From contig CAYRVF010000093.1 in the NCBI GenBank assembly GCA_964427535.1, forward strand, positions 1-20,798: 20,798 bases of DNA, written 5' to 3'. Both the position numbers and the translations under genes were made by a program. A model generated the notes under the pieces. The model was given only the letters and a program-made list of their open reading frames with translations, had not been told where the DNA came from and did no database searches. Source of the stretch: CAYRVF01 sp964427535 (lineage in GTDB: Bacteria > Chloroflexota > Ktedonobacteria > Ktedonobacterales > JADMIN01). Of the stretch, positions 7,564-14,192 are shown one piece after another (within the stretch, counting starts at the first letter, position 1; every line of letters starts with the position of its first letter).

Positions 7564-8601
7564 CTAGAGCAAAAAGCCCATACGCTCCTTGGTCTGCCGC
7601 AGCGTCGCCTCGGCGATCGGCCGGACGCGGTCGGCGCCCTGGGCGAGCAGCGAGTCCAGATAGCTAGGCTGTGCGGTGATCTCGGCGTAGCGCTGCTGGA
7701 TCGGCTCCAGCGCGGCGACGATGCGCTCGGCCAGTGCCGCCTTGAACTCCTTGTAGCCCTTGCCCGCGAACTCCGCCTCGATCTGCTCGCGCGTCTCGCC
7801 GCCCAAAACCTGATAGATCGTCAGCAGGTTGAAGATGCCCGGCCGCGACTCGTCGAAGACGATGGTGCGCTGCGAGTCGGTCGTCGCGCGCGCGATCTTC
7901 TTGCGGATGACGTTCGGCGGGTCAAGCAGGCTGATATACGAGCCGTCGTTGTCGCTCTTGCTCATCTTCTTGGTCGGGTCGTCGAGCGACATGATACGTG
8001 CCCCCACTGAGCGGATGAGCGCGCGCGGCTCCACGAACGTCTCGCCGTAGCGGTAGTTGAAGGTGTTGGCGATGTCGCGCGTCAGCTCCACGTGTTGCAC
8101 CTGATCCTCGCCGACCGGCACGACATCCGTCCGATAGAGCAGGATGTCGGCGGCCATCAGCACGGGATAGGTGTAGAGACCCGCGTTGGCCGACTCGCGG
8201 TCGTCGCCCGCCTTGGACTTGAACTGCGTCATGCGGTTCAGCCAGCCTGTGGGAGTGACGCAGTCGAGCAGCCACGTCAACTCGGCATGCGCGGGCACAT
8301 GCGACTGGATGAAGAGCGCGCTGCGCTCGGGGTCGATGCCCGCGGCGAAGAGCAGCGCGGCGAGCTGGCGCGTGTTCTGGCGCAGCTTGGCCGGGTCCTG
8401 CGGCACGGTGATGGCGTGCATGTCCACGACGCAGAAGATGTTGTCGTACTCATCCTGATCGGCGACCCAGTTGCGAATGGCCCCGATATAGTTGCCGAGC
8501 GTCGGCGTTCCCGAGGGCTGGATCCCCGAGAAGACCCGCTCACGCCGGGCGGGCTTGGCCTGCGACGCGGCATTCCGCTGTGTCTCTGTCGGCGCGCTCA
8601 T
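7564..8601 (-). CDS. trpS: Tryptophanyl-tRNA synthetase
   Basis: Class I aminoacyl-tRNA synthetase that charges tRNA-Trp in the cytosol. The protein is 345 residues. After a polar extension of about 20 residues comes FSGIQPSGTPTLGNYIGA, whose TLGN (34-37) corresponds to the HIGH motif. DQVQH follows at 166-170 and KKMSKSDN at 211-218 is the KMSKS loop. The ATG at 8601 is chosen because GGGAGGG lies about 6-7 bases upstream, because homologous sequence begins shortly after it, and because longer in-frame starts would run back through the leader terminator at 8652-8688. It is preceded by a T-box riboswitch with a UGG specifier, so expression should rise when uncharged tRNA-Trp accumulates. trpE follows after 47 bases with no terminator seen between them. 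Confidence 0.96.
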   Translation of the reverse strand: MSAPTETQRNAASQAKPARRERVFSGIQPSGTPTLGNYIGAIRNWVADQDEYDNIFCVVDMHAITVPQDPAKLRQNTRQLAALLFAAGIDPERSALFIQSHVPAHAELTWLLDCVTPTGWLNRMTQFKSKAGDDRESANAGLYTYPVLMAADILLYRTDVVPVGEDQVQHVELTRDIANTFNYRYGETFVEPRALIRSVGARIMSLDDPTKKMSKSDNDGSYISLLDPPNVIRKKIARATTDSQRTIVFDESRPGIFNLLTIYQVLGGETREQIEAEFAGKGYKEFKAALAERIVAALEPIQQRYAEITAQPSYLDSLLAQGADRVRPIAEATLRQTKERMGFLL

Positions 8602-8651
8602 CACGTGCCCTCCCTTCCGCATACCGCCGTAGATTGCTGACGGCGGCCAAT

Positions 8652-8688
8652 AAAAAAGCCTCTCATCCGCTTGTCGGGACGAGAGGCT
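8652..8688 (-). terminator. Intrinsic terminator of the T-box leader
   Basis: On the minus strand AGCCTCTC (8681-8688) can pair with GAGAGGCT (8657-8664), with two further pairs beyond one mismatch, and a run of six T follows (8652-8657). It ends 50 bases before the trpS start. It directly follows the T-box core, so antiterminator and terminator can be alternative folds. Confidence 0.9.
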
Positions 8689-8998
8689 GTCACCTTCGTG
8701 GTACCACCCAGATTCGAGCTCTCCGCACGCGGCACAATGGGCACGCGCACGCAGAACTCCTTCGCGAGCACGGGCCCTCAACCCGGCGCTATGCCAGGGA
8801 ACTGCCGATGCTCCGCCTCTGTAACGGTAGGCGTCCGGCGGGCTCCTACAGACGGCGCGTAGTGCGCTGCCTCGGGCCGCTGCTCACAGGTCCATTCCGC
8901 GATGCGCGCCAATGCCGGTTTCCACTCTCCCGGCTCGCTGGTCTGGCCGCGCCTGCGCGTACTCGTCCCGATCGCTGCTTTAGCTATTGTGCAATCTT
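8652..8998 (-). ncRNA. T-box riboswitch (Trp, UGG specifier) in the trpS leader
   Basis: Transcriptional leader that senses uncharged tRNA. On the minus strand, the distal Stem I segment CCGGGAGAGTGGAAACCGG matches the AG-bulge/terminal-loop pattern of T-boxes. The specifier region GGAATGGACCTGTGAGC places TGG (Trp) at 8892-8894. The T-box core GGGTGGTACCACG lies at 8697-8709, with the tRNA-acceptor-binding bulge TGGT at 8703-8706. The terminator follows at 8652-8688. The order and the Trp specifier agree with the downstream trpS. Outer boundaries are estimated from the promoter and terminator. Because trpE lies close behind trpS, the leader may control the whole trp cluster. Confidence 0.93.
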
Positions 8999-9003
8999 CC
9001 CGC

Positions 9004-9033
9004 ATTCTAGCCGTCGGGCGTGGTGGATGTCAA
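9004..9033 (-). promoter_or_regulatory. Sigma70-type promoter of the T-box-trpS transcript
   Basis: A perfect -35 TTGACA (9028-9033) and -10 TAGAAT (9004-9009) are separated by 18 bases. Predicted transcription start is near 8996-8998, just upstream of the T-box Stem I. A C/G-rich palindromic repeat ends about six bases upstream of the -35. Confidence 0.8.
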
Positions 9034-9038
9034 GCGGG

Positions 9039-9078
9039 ACCTCTCCCCCAACCCCCTCCCCTTGGGGGGGAGGGATCG
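9039..9078. repeat. C/G-rich palindromic repeat, copy 1 (downstream of moaE)
   Basis: The pattern is CCTCTCCCCCAACCCCCT followed by a CCCC...GGGGGGG stem and AGGGATCG. On the minus strand CCCTCCCC can pair with GGGGAGGG over a short loop, directly downstream of moaE, so it may end moaE transcription although no T-run follows. Related copies are at 9808-9846, 9924-9963 and 17806-17850. Confidence 0.65.
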
Positions 9079-9110
9079 TAAGGCGAGAGTATCTGGCGTA
9101 GGCGAGGATA

Positions 9111-9533
9111 CTAGCCCTCGACCCACTCTTCGCCGTCTTCGTAGAACTCTTTCTTCCAGATCGGTACGCTGGCCTTGAGCGTGTCGATGGCGTAGCGGCA
9201 CGCCTCGAACGCCTCGGCGCGGTGCGGGCAGCCGACGATCACGACGACGCTGCACTCGCCGATCTCCAGGTAGCCGATGCGGTGGACCATCGCCACCTGT
9301 GTCGTCTGCCAGCGGCGCTCGACCTCGGCGGCGATCTGCGCCATCTGCTGCTCGGCCATCTCGGGGTATGCATCGTATTCCAGCGCGACCACTCGCTTGC
9401 CGCGCGCGTTATCGCGCACGACTCCCTCGAAGACGACGATGCCGCCGGTGCTCGCGTCGGCGATGTCGCTGATCAGCGCGTCGATCGCCTGTCGGTCCAG
9501 CGGCTCGCGTGTGATGCGGACGACTGCGGCCAT
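9111..9533 (-). CDS. moaE: Molybdopterin synthase catalytic subunit
   Basis: Large subunit of molybdopterin synthase, which converts cyclic pyranopterin monophosphate to molybdopterin using sulfur carried by MoaD. The 140-residue length is typical. GGIVVFEGVVRDN, then LEYDAYPEMAEQQM, then MVHRIGYLEIGE and VVIVGCPHRAEAFEACRYAID are successive family blocks. The C-terminal LKASVPIWKKEFYEDGEEW carries the conserved lysines that act in the active site. It begins 3 bases after the moaD stop, so the two subunits are probably coupled. No other moa gene lies in the window. The repeat at 9039-9078 lies downstream and may act as its terminator. Confidence 0.95.
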   Translation of the reverse strand: MAAVVRITREPLDRQAIDALISDIADASTGGIVVFEGVVRDNARGKRVVALEYDAYPEMAEQQMAQIAAEVERRWQTTQVAMVHRIGYLEIGECSVVVIVGCPHRAEAFEACRYAIDTLKASVPIWKKEFYEDGEEWVEG

Positions 9534-9536
9534 GAA

Positions 9537-9782
9537 TCAGCCTCCCCCAAGCGGTGGAATGAACGCCAGCTCGTCGCCCTCGGCAAGGGTCGCGCTGGGC
9601 TGCACATAGGCGCGGTTCACCGCCGCCGCGCACGAGGGCAGCAGCCGCGCCACCGCCGGGTAGCGCTCCGCGAGCACGTCGCGCGCCGCCTCGACGGTCG
9701 CACCATCAGGAAGCTCGACCGCCTCCTGCTCGCGTCCCGTCGTCTCACGCAGGGCGGCGAAATATTTCACGATGATACGCAC
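9537..9782 (-). CDS. moaD: Molybdopterin synthase sulfur carrier subunit
   Basis: Small ubiquitin-fold sulfur carrier of 81 residues. The C-terminus is FIPPLGGG: the terminal Gly-Gly is the part that is adenylated and converted to a thiocarboxylate in this family, and it is intact. The N-terminus VKYFAALRE and the middle LPDGATVEAARDVLAERYP are typical MoaD blocks. The start is a GTG at 9782 with a G-rich ribosome binding site (AGGGGGAT) upstream. That site lies at the edge of the repeat-rich gap that separates it from pepA. It is followed by moaE after 3 bases. Confidence 0.93.
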   Translation of the reverse strand: MRIIVKYFAALRETTGREQEAVELPDGATVEAARDVLAERYPAVARLLPSCAAAVNRAYVQPSATLAEGDELAFIPPLGGG

Positions 9783-9807
9783 CTATCCCCCTGCCCTCTG
9801 GGCGGAA

Positions 9808-9963
9808 CCTCTCCCCCTACCCCCTCCCCTGAGAGGGGAGGGGTCGCACTCGTGGCGATTACGCCTTCGGGTGAACAACCAGGTGGGCATGGCGCCAATG
9901 CTCACCATTCCCTGCTCCCCTCGCCACACGACCCCTTCCCTCTGAAGGGGGTAGGGGGTTAGG
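9808..9963. repeat. Inverted-repeat-ended intergenic element of about 155 bp
   Basis: The gap between pepA and moaD begins and ends with related C/G-rich blocks in opposite orientation. CCTCTCCCCCTACCCCCT plus a GAGAGGGGAGGGG stem lies at 9808-9846, and the 20-base CCACACGACCCCTTCCCTCT lies at 9924-9943 followed by GGGGGTAGGGGGTTAGG to 9963. The right half (9889-9963) is also found, diverged, at 17763-17850. The right end abuts the pepA stop codon. It could be a small non-autonomous mobile element or two separate palindromic repeats. No target-site duplication is obvious. Confidence 0.55.
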
Positions 9964-11496
9964 TCAGCGCCGTCCCGAAAGCTGCAGCGCCAACTCGGCG
10001 AACGTGCGCACGCCGAAGCCGGTCGCGCCCTTGTCGCCGTCCGGCTCGCGCGACTCGCGGGCGTTCACTCCGGCGATGTCCAGGTGCGCCCAAGCGCCTT
10101 GCCCGACAAAGTTGCTCAACACCTTCGCCGCAATTATCGCTCCGGCGGCGCGCGGACCCGCCTGCTTCACATCGGCGATGTCGCTGGCGATGAGGTCACC
10201 GTACTCGGGGTCCATCGGCATCGGCCAGACGCGCTCGCCTGCCGCCTCGGCTGCCGCTAGAATCGAGCGCTCCAGCGTCTCGTCGTTGCTGAAGAGGCCC
10301 GCCCGCAGGTGGCCGAGCGAGACGACGATCGCGCCGGTCAGCGTTGCCGCGTCCACGATGGGCGAGTAGCCCTGCTTCGTCGCGTAGGAGAGCGCGTCGG
10401 CGAGAATCAGCCGCCCCTCGGCGTCGGTGTTGACGATCTCGATGGTCTTGCCGTTCATCGCGCGCAGGATGTCGCCCGGACGGTAGGCGCTGCCGCTGGG
10501 CATATTCTCGGTGGTGGGCACGATGCCGGTGACGTTGATCGACGGCTTGAGCTGCGCGATCGCCTGCATCGCCCCGACGACCGCCGCGCCGCCGCACATG
10601 TCCATCTTCATCGCGTCCATGCCAGCGGCGGGCTTGATCGAGATGCCGCCGGTGTCGAACGTGATGCCTTTGCCGACGAGCGCCAGGCCGGGCGTGTTGG
10701 CGTTGCCGCCGCGATAGCGCAGCACGATGAAGCGCGGCTCCTGGACGCTACCCGCCGCGACACCCAGCAGCGCGCCCATGCCCTGCTCGCGCATCCAGTC
10801 GGGACCGTAGATCTCGCATTCGAGGCCGACGCGCTCGGCCATGCAGCGCGCCCGATCGGCGAACTCGGTTGGCGTCAGCACGTTGGGCGGCTCGTTGCCG
10901 AGGTCGCGCGCGAAGTTCGAGGCATTCGCCAGAATCTGGCCGCGCTCGACCGCCGCACGTAACGCGGGCTCGCGGCCACGCCCGATGATGGTGATCTCGG
11001 CGATCTCGCCACGCGGCGTAGCGTTCTCCTCGCCAGCCGCACCATTCTTGCCGTTCTTGGCCGACTTGTACTTGCGGAAGTCATAGAGGCCGAGCAGCGC
11101 GCCCTCGGTGGCCGCACGCGCTGCCTGCGCGAGATTGAGCCCCGATTCGGCCCAGGCGAGCGCCAGGCCAACACGCTGAGCGTTCGCTTTGCGCAGTGTG
11201 CGGCAAGCGATGGCCGAGGCGCGGCGCACACGGTCGAGCGTGAACCGCTCGCGGGGGCCAAGCCCGAGAATCGCGATGCGTGTCGGCTCGATCTTGCCGA
11301 GGGTGTGCAGCAGCGTCACCTCGTCGGCCGCGCCCGTCACCTCACCGCTCGCGCGCAGTTCCGCGATCACGCCAGCCAACGCTTCGTCCAGCGCCGCCGC
11401 CGGACCCTGCAGTCCCTCCTCGTCTGAGAAGATGCCCACAGCGACAGCATCGCCCTCGAATTGCTGTACATCGCGCGTGCTAACTCGTATCTCCAT
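9964..11496 (-). CDS. pepA: M17 leucyl aminopeptidase
   Basis: Cytosolic metallo-aminopeptidase of the M17 family that removes N-terminal residues from peptides. The protein is 510 residues. The N-terminal macro-like domain covers about residues 1-170 and ends in a low-complexity linker (SAKNGKNGAAGEENATPRGE, from 145). The catalytic domain has LVGKGITFDTGGISIKP (K276, D281), MKMDMCGGAAV (D299) and the signature NTDAEGRL (D358, E360, R362), which supply the two-metal site and catalytic residues known for the family. The ATG at 11496 has only a weak AGAG upstream. It lies 91 bases after the response regulator gene, with a hairpin between. Some M17 proteins also bind DNA; nothing here shows that. 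Confidence 0.95.
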   Translation of the reverse strand: MEIRVSTRDVQQFEGDAVAVGIFSDEEGLQGPAAALDEALAGVIAELRASGEVTGAADEVTLLHTLGKIEPTRIAILGLGPRERFTLDRVRRASAIACRTLRKANAQRVGLALAWAESGLNLAQAARAATEGALLGLYDFRKYKSAKNGKNGAAGEENATPRGEIAEITIIGRGREPALRAAVERGQILANASNFARDLGNEPPNVLTPTEFADRARCMAERVGLECEIYGPDWMREQGMGALLGVAAGSVQEPRFIVLRYRGGNANTPGLALVGKGITFDTGGISIKPAAGMDAMKMDMCGGAAVVGAMQAIAQLKPSINVTGIVPTTENMPSGSAYRPGDILRAMNGKTIEIVNTDAEGRLILADALSYATKQGYSPIVDAATLTGAIVVSLGHLRAGLFSNDETLERSILAAAEAAGERVWPMPMDPEYGDLIASDIADVKQAGPRAAGAIIAAKVLSNFVGQGAWAHLDIAGVNARESREPDGDKGATGFGVRTFAELALQLSGRR

Positions 11497-11554
11497 AGAA
11501 CTCTCTATCTACTTCCTGTTGGTCGGTTGTCGGGAGCGGAGGGTAGGGAATGCT

Positions 11555-11588
11555 GGGGCAGGCGCCGCATCCTGAGCGGTGCTGCCCC
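11555..11588 (-). terminator. Strong hairpin just after the response regulator stop
   Basis: GGGGCAGGCGCCGC and GCGGTGCTGCCCC form a stem of about 13 pairs with one bulge around a 7-base loop, right at the stop codon. No T-run follows on the minus strand, so it may be a weak or Rho-assisted terminator or an RNA-stabilising hairpin. Confidence 0.5.
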
Positions 11589-12058
11589 TAGTTGTCTGCG
11601 AGGAGCCGTTCGATCAACGTCAGCAGGTCGCGTGGGCGAAAGGGCTTGGTCAGATAGTCTGAGCACCCAGAGCGCAGCGCAAGCTCGCGATCTTCGCTCA
11701 TCGCATGGGCCGTCACGGCGACGACTGGCAGCGACGCGAGATGCGGACGCGCGCGAATCAACTCCGCCACGCGGAAGCCATCCATGACGGGCATCGAGAG
11801 GTCGAGAAGCACCAACGCGACCTGATCACGATCGAGCAGCGTGAGGGCATCCGGGCCATTATCGGTCGTCAGGCAGCGGTATCCGGCGAAGCAGAGGATT
11901 TGCTCCAGCAGGTGTCGGTTGTGCTCTTCGTTCTCCACGACAAGGATGGTCGTACTGGCCCGCTGCGCGCTCCGCTGAGCGTCGATCTCGGCAAGCTCGC
12001 CGCTCACACCCGAGCGCCGGAAGACCTCCGGCTGCGTCGCACATTCTGAGGACCCCAT
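11588..12058 (-). CDS. Orphan single-domain response regulator (receiver only)
   Basis: A 156-residue protein whose receiver domain covers about residues 36-156 after a polar leader of about 35 residues. ILVVENEEHNRHLLEQIL starts the fold, LLDLSMPVMDG carries the phospho-acceptor Asp86, VVAVTAHA carries Thr116 and DYLTKPF carries Lys138. There is no output domain, so it should act by protein contact, as CheY or DivK do. In the acidic pocket the pair usually seen as ED or DD reads Glu-Asn, which may weaken magnesium binding. A longer frame to an ATG at 12202 is rejected: that ATG overlaps the -10 of a good promoter and has no ribosome binding site, whereas 12058 has GGTGGAG upstream. No histidine kinase gene is adjacent. 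Confidence 0.85.
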   Translation of the reverse strand: MGSSECATQPEVFRRSGVSGELAEIDAQRSAQRASTTILVVENEEHNRHLLEQILCFAGYRCLTTDNGPDALTLLDRDQVALVLLDLSMPVMDGFRVAELIRARPHLASLPVVAVTAHAMSEDRELALRSGCSDYLTKPFRPRDLLTLIERLLADN

Positions 12059-12200
12059 ACGACGCTCCACCTCCGCTGGAAGAACGGACGCAGCGCCGAC
12101 ACCAACGGGGCGCGCCGCGCACGCGGATGGGGCACGACGCCAGAAGACCTGGCACTCCACCACCACATCCGCGCACTCCTCGCACCCCGTCACCGTTCGC

Positions 12201-12228
12201 ATTGTAGCAGATTCACCCGACAGGTCAA
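12201..12228 (-). promoter_or_regulatory. Sigma70-type promoter of the response regulator
   Basis: TTGACC (12223-12228) and TACAAT (12201-12206) are separated by 16 bases. The predicted start near 12194 gives a leader of about 135 bases before the ATG at 12058. The rest of the 12059-12359 gap shows only short G/C-rich segments with no recognised feature. Confidence 0.65.
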
Positions 12229-12359
12229 GCGCGAAAGTGACCTGTTGAAGTCAGAGGCAAGCCGGGAATACACGCCCCATCTCGTCGCAGAGACACGAGA
12301 CCGTTCGCCTGTTCGTTGGAGAGTTTGGCCCTTCTCGGGCGCTGGCCCCCGCTCCCAAG

Positions 12360-14015
12360 TCAGGGGGTGCGGGCCGCCGCCGACGACACTCCCTGCTGAT
12401 CATCCGCCGAGACTTCGCGTAACACCTCGGATGCATCGACATCGGGCAACGCGCTGAACTTGCGCGGCGTGAGCAGCACGATGACCAGCCCGGCCAGCGC
12501 GATGATGAGCAACCCCACGAACACCTGATGCACCGCGCCGTAGAGTCCCTGTTGGACGTAGCGCCCAGCCGGACTGTGTTGCGCGCCCGCGCCACTGCCC
12601 AGCAACTGGCTTGCTCCGTTAAGCGACGCGGGCAGGTGCCCAGCCAGGCTCGCGGGCGCCTGCGCCAACCACGCCGCCAGGGTCGCGTTCGCCACGCTGC
12701 CGAAGATCGCCGCGCCCACCGCCTCGCCGACGAGCTGGGCGAACATGTACGCGCCGGTGACGACGCCGCGCCGCTTCCAGTCCACGATGGATTGCGCGCC
12801 GACGAGTAGGGGCGTGCTGATCAGGCCCAATCCCGCGCCCATCACCAGACTGGCGAGCGCAGCCGTCCAGATCGGCGCGGATTGTGGCAGCACGACGAAG
12901 ATCAGTCCCGCGACCACCGTGAAGACCGTGCCGATGACGGCGGTATTGCGGAAGCCGATGCGCAGGTAGAGGCGGCCGGAGAACGTCGAGGCGAGCGGCC
13001 ACGAGATCGACATCGCGGCGAGTGTGAAGCCCGCGACCACCGCGCCCACTCCTAGCACGCCCTGCGCGAAGGTCGGCAGGAAGGTCGTCAGCCCGATCGT
13101 GAGCACGCCCACCACTGCGCCAGAGAGCGACACCCCGAGCAGCACCCGATTTCTGAAGACCCAGCCTGGCAGCGTCGGCTCGGCGGCACGGCGCTCCTGC
13201 TGGGTGAACGCGAAGAGCACGACGGCGGAGGCGGCAAAGACCAGCACGCTCGGCAGCGAGAGCCACGGCCACTGCACGCCGCCCTCCAGCACGCCGAAGA
13301 TGAGCAGCGCGACCCCGACGGCGAGCAGCGCGGACCCCGCATAGTCGATGCGATGCTGGCGGCGGGTCACGTTCTCGCGCAGGTTGGTGACGATCATAAA
13401 GAGGGCGATGGCGCCGATGGGCAGGTTGATGTAGAAAATCCAGCGCCACGAGGCGTACTGCGCGAAGAAACCGCCAATCGCCGGACCGATCACCGCCGAA
13501 ATACCCCACACGCTCGACAGCCACCCCTGGATACGGGCGCGCTCCTCCACGGTGTAGAGGTCACCGGCGACGGTCATCACCACCGGCTGAATCGCGCCCG
13601 CGCCGATGCCCTGAATGCCCCGGAAGACGATCAGCGCGACCATGTTCCACGACGCGCCCGAGAGCACCGATCCCGCCAGGAAGATCACGATGCCGGTGAG
13701 CAGGATCGGCTTGCGGCCGAAGATATCGGTGAGCTTGCCGTAGATCGGCGTGCTGACGCCCTGCGCGAGCACATACAGGGAGAAGACCCAGGCGATCATC
13801 GAAAACCCACCGAGATCGTGGACGATGGAGGGAATCGCGGTGGCGACGATGGTGGCGTCCATCGCGGCGAGGCCAAGCGCCAGCACCAGGCCAAGCAGCA
13901 CGCGCTCGCGACCTGGCGCGACGGCAGGTTTCGCAACGGATGAGGAGGAAGACGAACCGCTCAAAGATACATCCATTTCTTCCGTAGCAGGCATTCCGGG
14001 AAACTGTGGCTTCAT
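12360..14015 (-). CDS. DHA2-type MFS drug/proton antiporter
   Basis: A 551-residue inner-membrane transporter with about 14 predicted hydrophobic segments, as in the DHA2 (QacA/EmrB-like) family. After a Ser-rich cytosolic leader, the first membrane helix contains LAAMDATIVATAIPSIVHDLGG, split here as LAAMDATIVATA and IPSIVHDLGG, a family hallmark with an acidic residue. Motif A appears as YGKLTDIFGRKP, and motif C as GPAIGGFFAQYASWRWIFYINLP (two blocks, GPAIGGFF and WRWIFYINLP). Such proteins export hydrophobic or cationic drugs using the proton gradient; the actual substrate is not evident. The ATG at 14015 has GAAGGGG 9 bases upstream. It is divergent from another MFS gene, with a shared 177-base intergenic region. 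The C-terminal 40 residues are cytosolic and polar. Confidence 0.93.
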   Translation of the reverse strand: MKPQFPGMPATEEMDVSLSGSSSSSSVAKPAVAPGRERVLLGLVLALGLAAMDATIVATAIPSIVHDLGGFSMIAWVFSLYVLAQGVSTPIYGKLTDIFGRKPILLTGIVIFLAGSVLSGASWNMVALIVFRGIQGIGAGAIQPVVMTVAGDLYTVEERARIQGWLSSVWGISAVIGPAIGGFFAQYASWRWIFYINLPIGAIALFMIVTNLRENVTRRQHRIDYAGSALLAVGVALLIFGVLEGGVQWPWLSLPSVLVFAASAVVLFAFTQQERRAAEPTLPGWVFRNRVLLGVSLSGAVVGVLTIGLTTFLPTFAQGVLGVGAVVAGFTLAAMSISWPLASTFSGRLYLRIGFRNTAVIGTVFTVVAGLIFVVLPQSAPIWTAALASLVMGAGLGLISTPLLVGAQSIVDWKRRGVVTGAYMFAQLVGEAVGAAIFGSVANATLAAWLAQAPASLAGHLPASLNGASQLLGSGAGAQHSPAGRYVQQGLYGAVHQVFVGLLIIALAGLVIVLLTPRKFSALPDVDASEVLREVSADDQQGVSSAAARTP

Positions 14016-14060
14016 GATAGAATACCCCTTCCCGGCCAGCTCCTACCACTGTGCATTTGG

Positions 14061-14069
14061 AATGTACCA
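14061..14069 (-). promoter_or_regulatory. Possible extended -10 promoter for the DHA2 transporter
   Basis: TGG directly followed by TACATT on the minus strand fits an extended -10 element. No good -35 is seen at the right spacing. It would give a leader of about 40 bases. Confidence 0.3.
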
Positions 14070-14100
14070 GCCGGGCGGCCCACATGGCCGGACAAAGATA

Positions 14101-14128
14101 CCGCATGCGGTGACAGCGACGTATCACC
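14101..14128. promoter_or_regulatory. Palindromes between divergent MFS genes (possible operator)
   Basis: The perfect 10-base palindrome CCGCATGCGG (14101-14110) is followed by the imperfect inverted repeat GGTGACAGCGACGTATCACC (14109-14128). Both lie between the two predicted -10 elements. The placement suits a repressor site governing both transporters; no regulator gene is adjacent. Confidence 0.35.
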
Positions 14129-14139
14129 TGTGCCGCCGC

Positions 14140-14148
14140 TGGTATACT
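14140..14148 (+). promoter_or_regulatory. Extended -10 promoter of the plus-strand MFS transporter
   Basis: TGG immediately followed by TATACT (14143-14148). The -35 is weak (GTATCA at 14121-14126, 16-base spacing). The predicted start near 14155 is about 40 bases before the ATG. Confidence 0.5.
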
Positions 14149-14192
14149 ATCGGTCTGCGAGACTTGTGCCCGAGCGAGCGGAAGAGGCGGAG

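Noticed and set aside
5996..7567. Long plus-strand open frame opposite trpE
   Set aside because: The minus strand encodes all TrpE motifs. The plus-strand translation is low-complexity and Arg/His-rich.
8580..9101. Plus-strand open frame across the trpS leader
   Set aside because: The region is explained by the minus-strand T-box, terminator and promoter. The translation has no conserved features.
12059..12202. Longer N-terminus for the response regulator starting at 12202
   Set aside because: That ATG overlaps the -10 box of a good promoter and lacks a ribosome binding site. The ATG at 12058 has GGTGGAG upstream and leaves the whole receiver domain intact.
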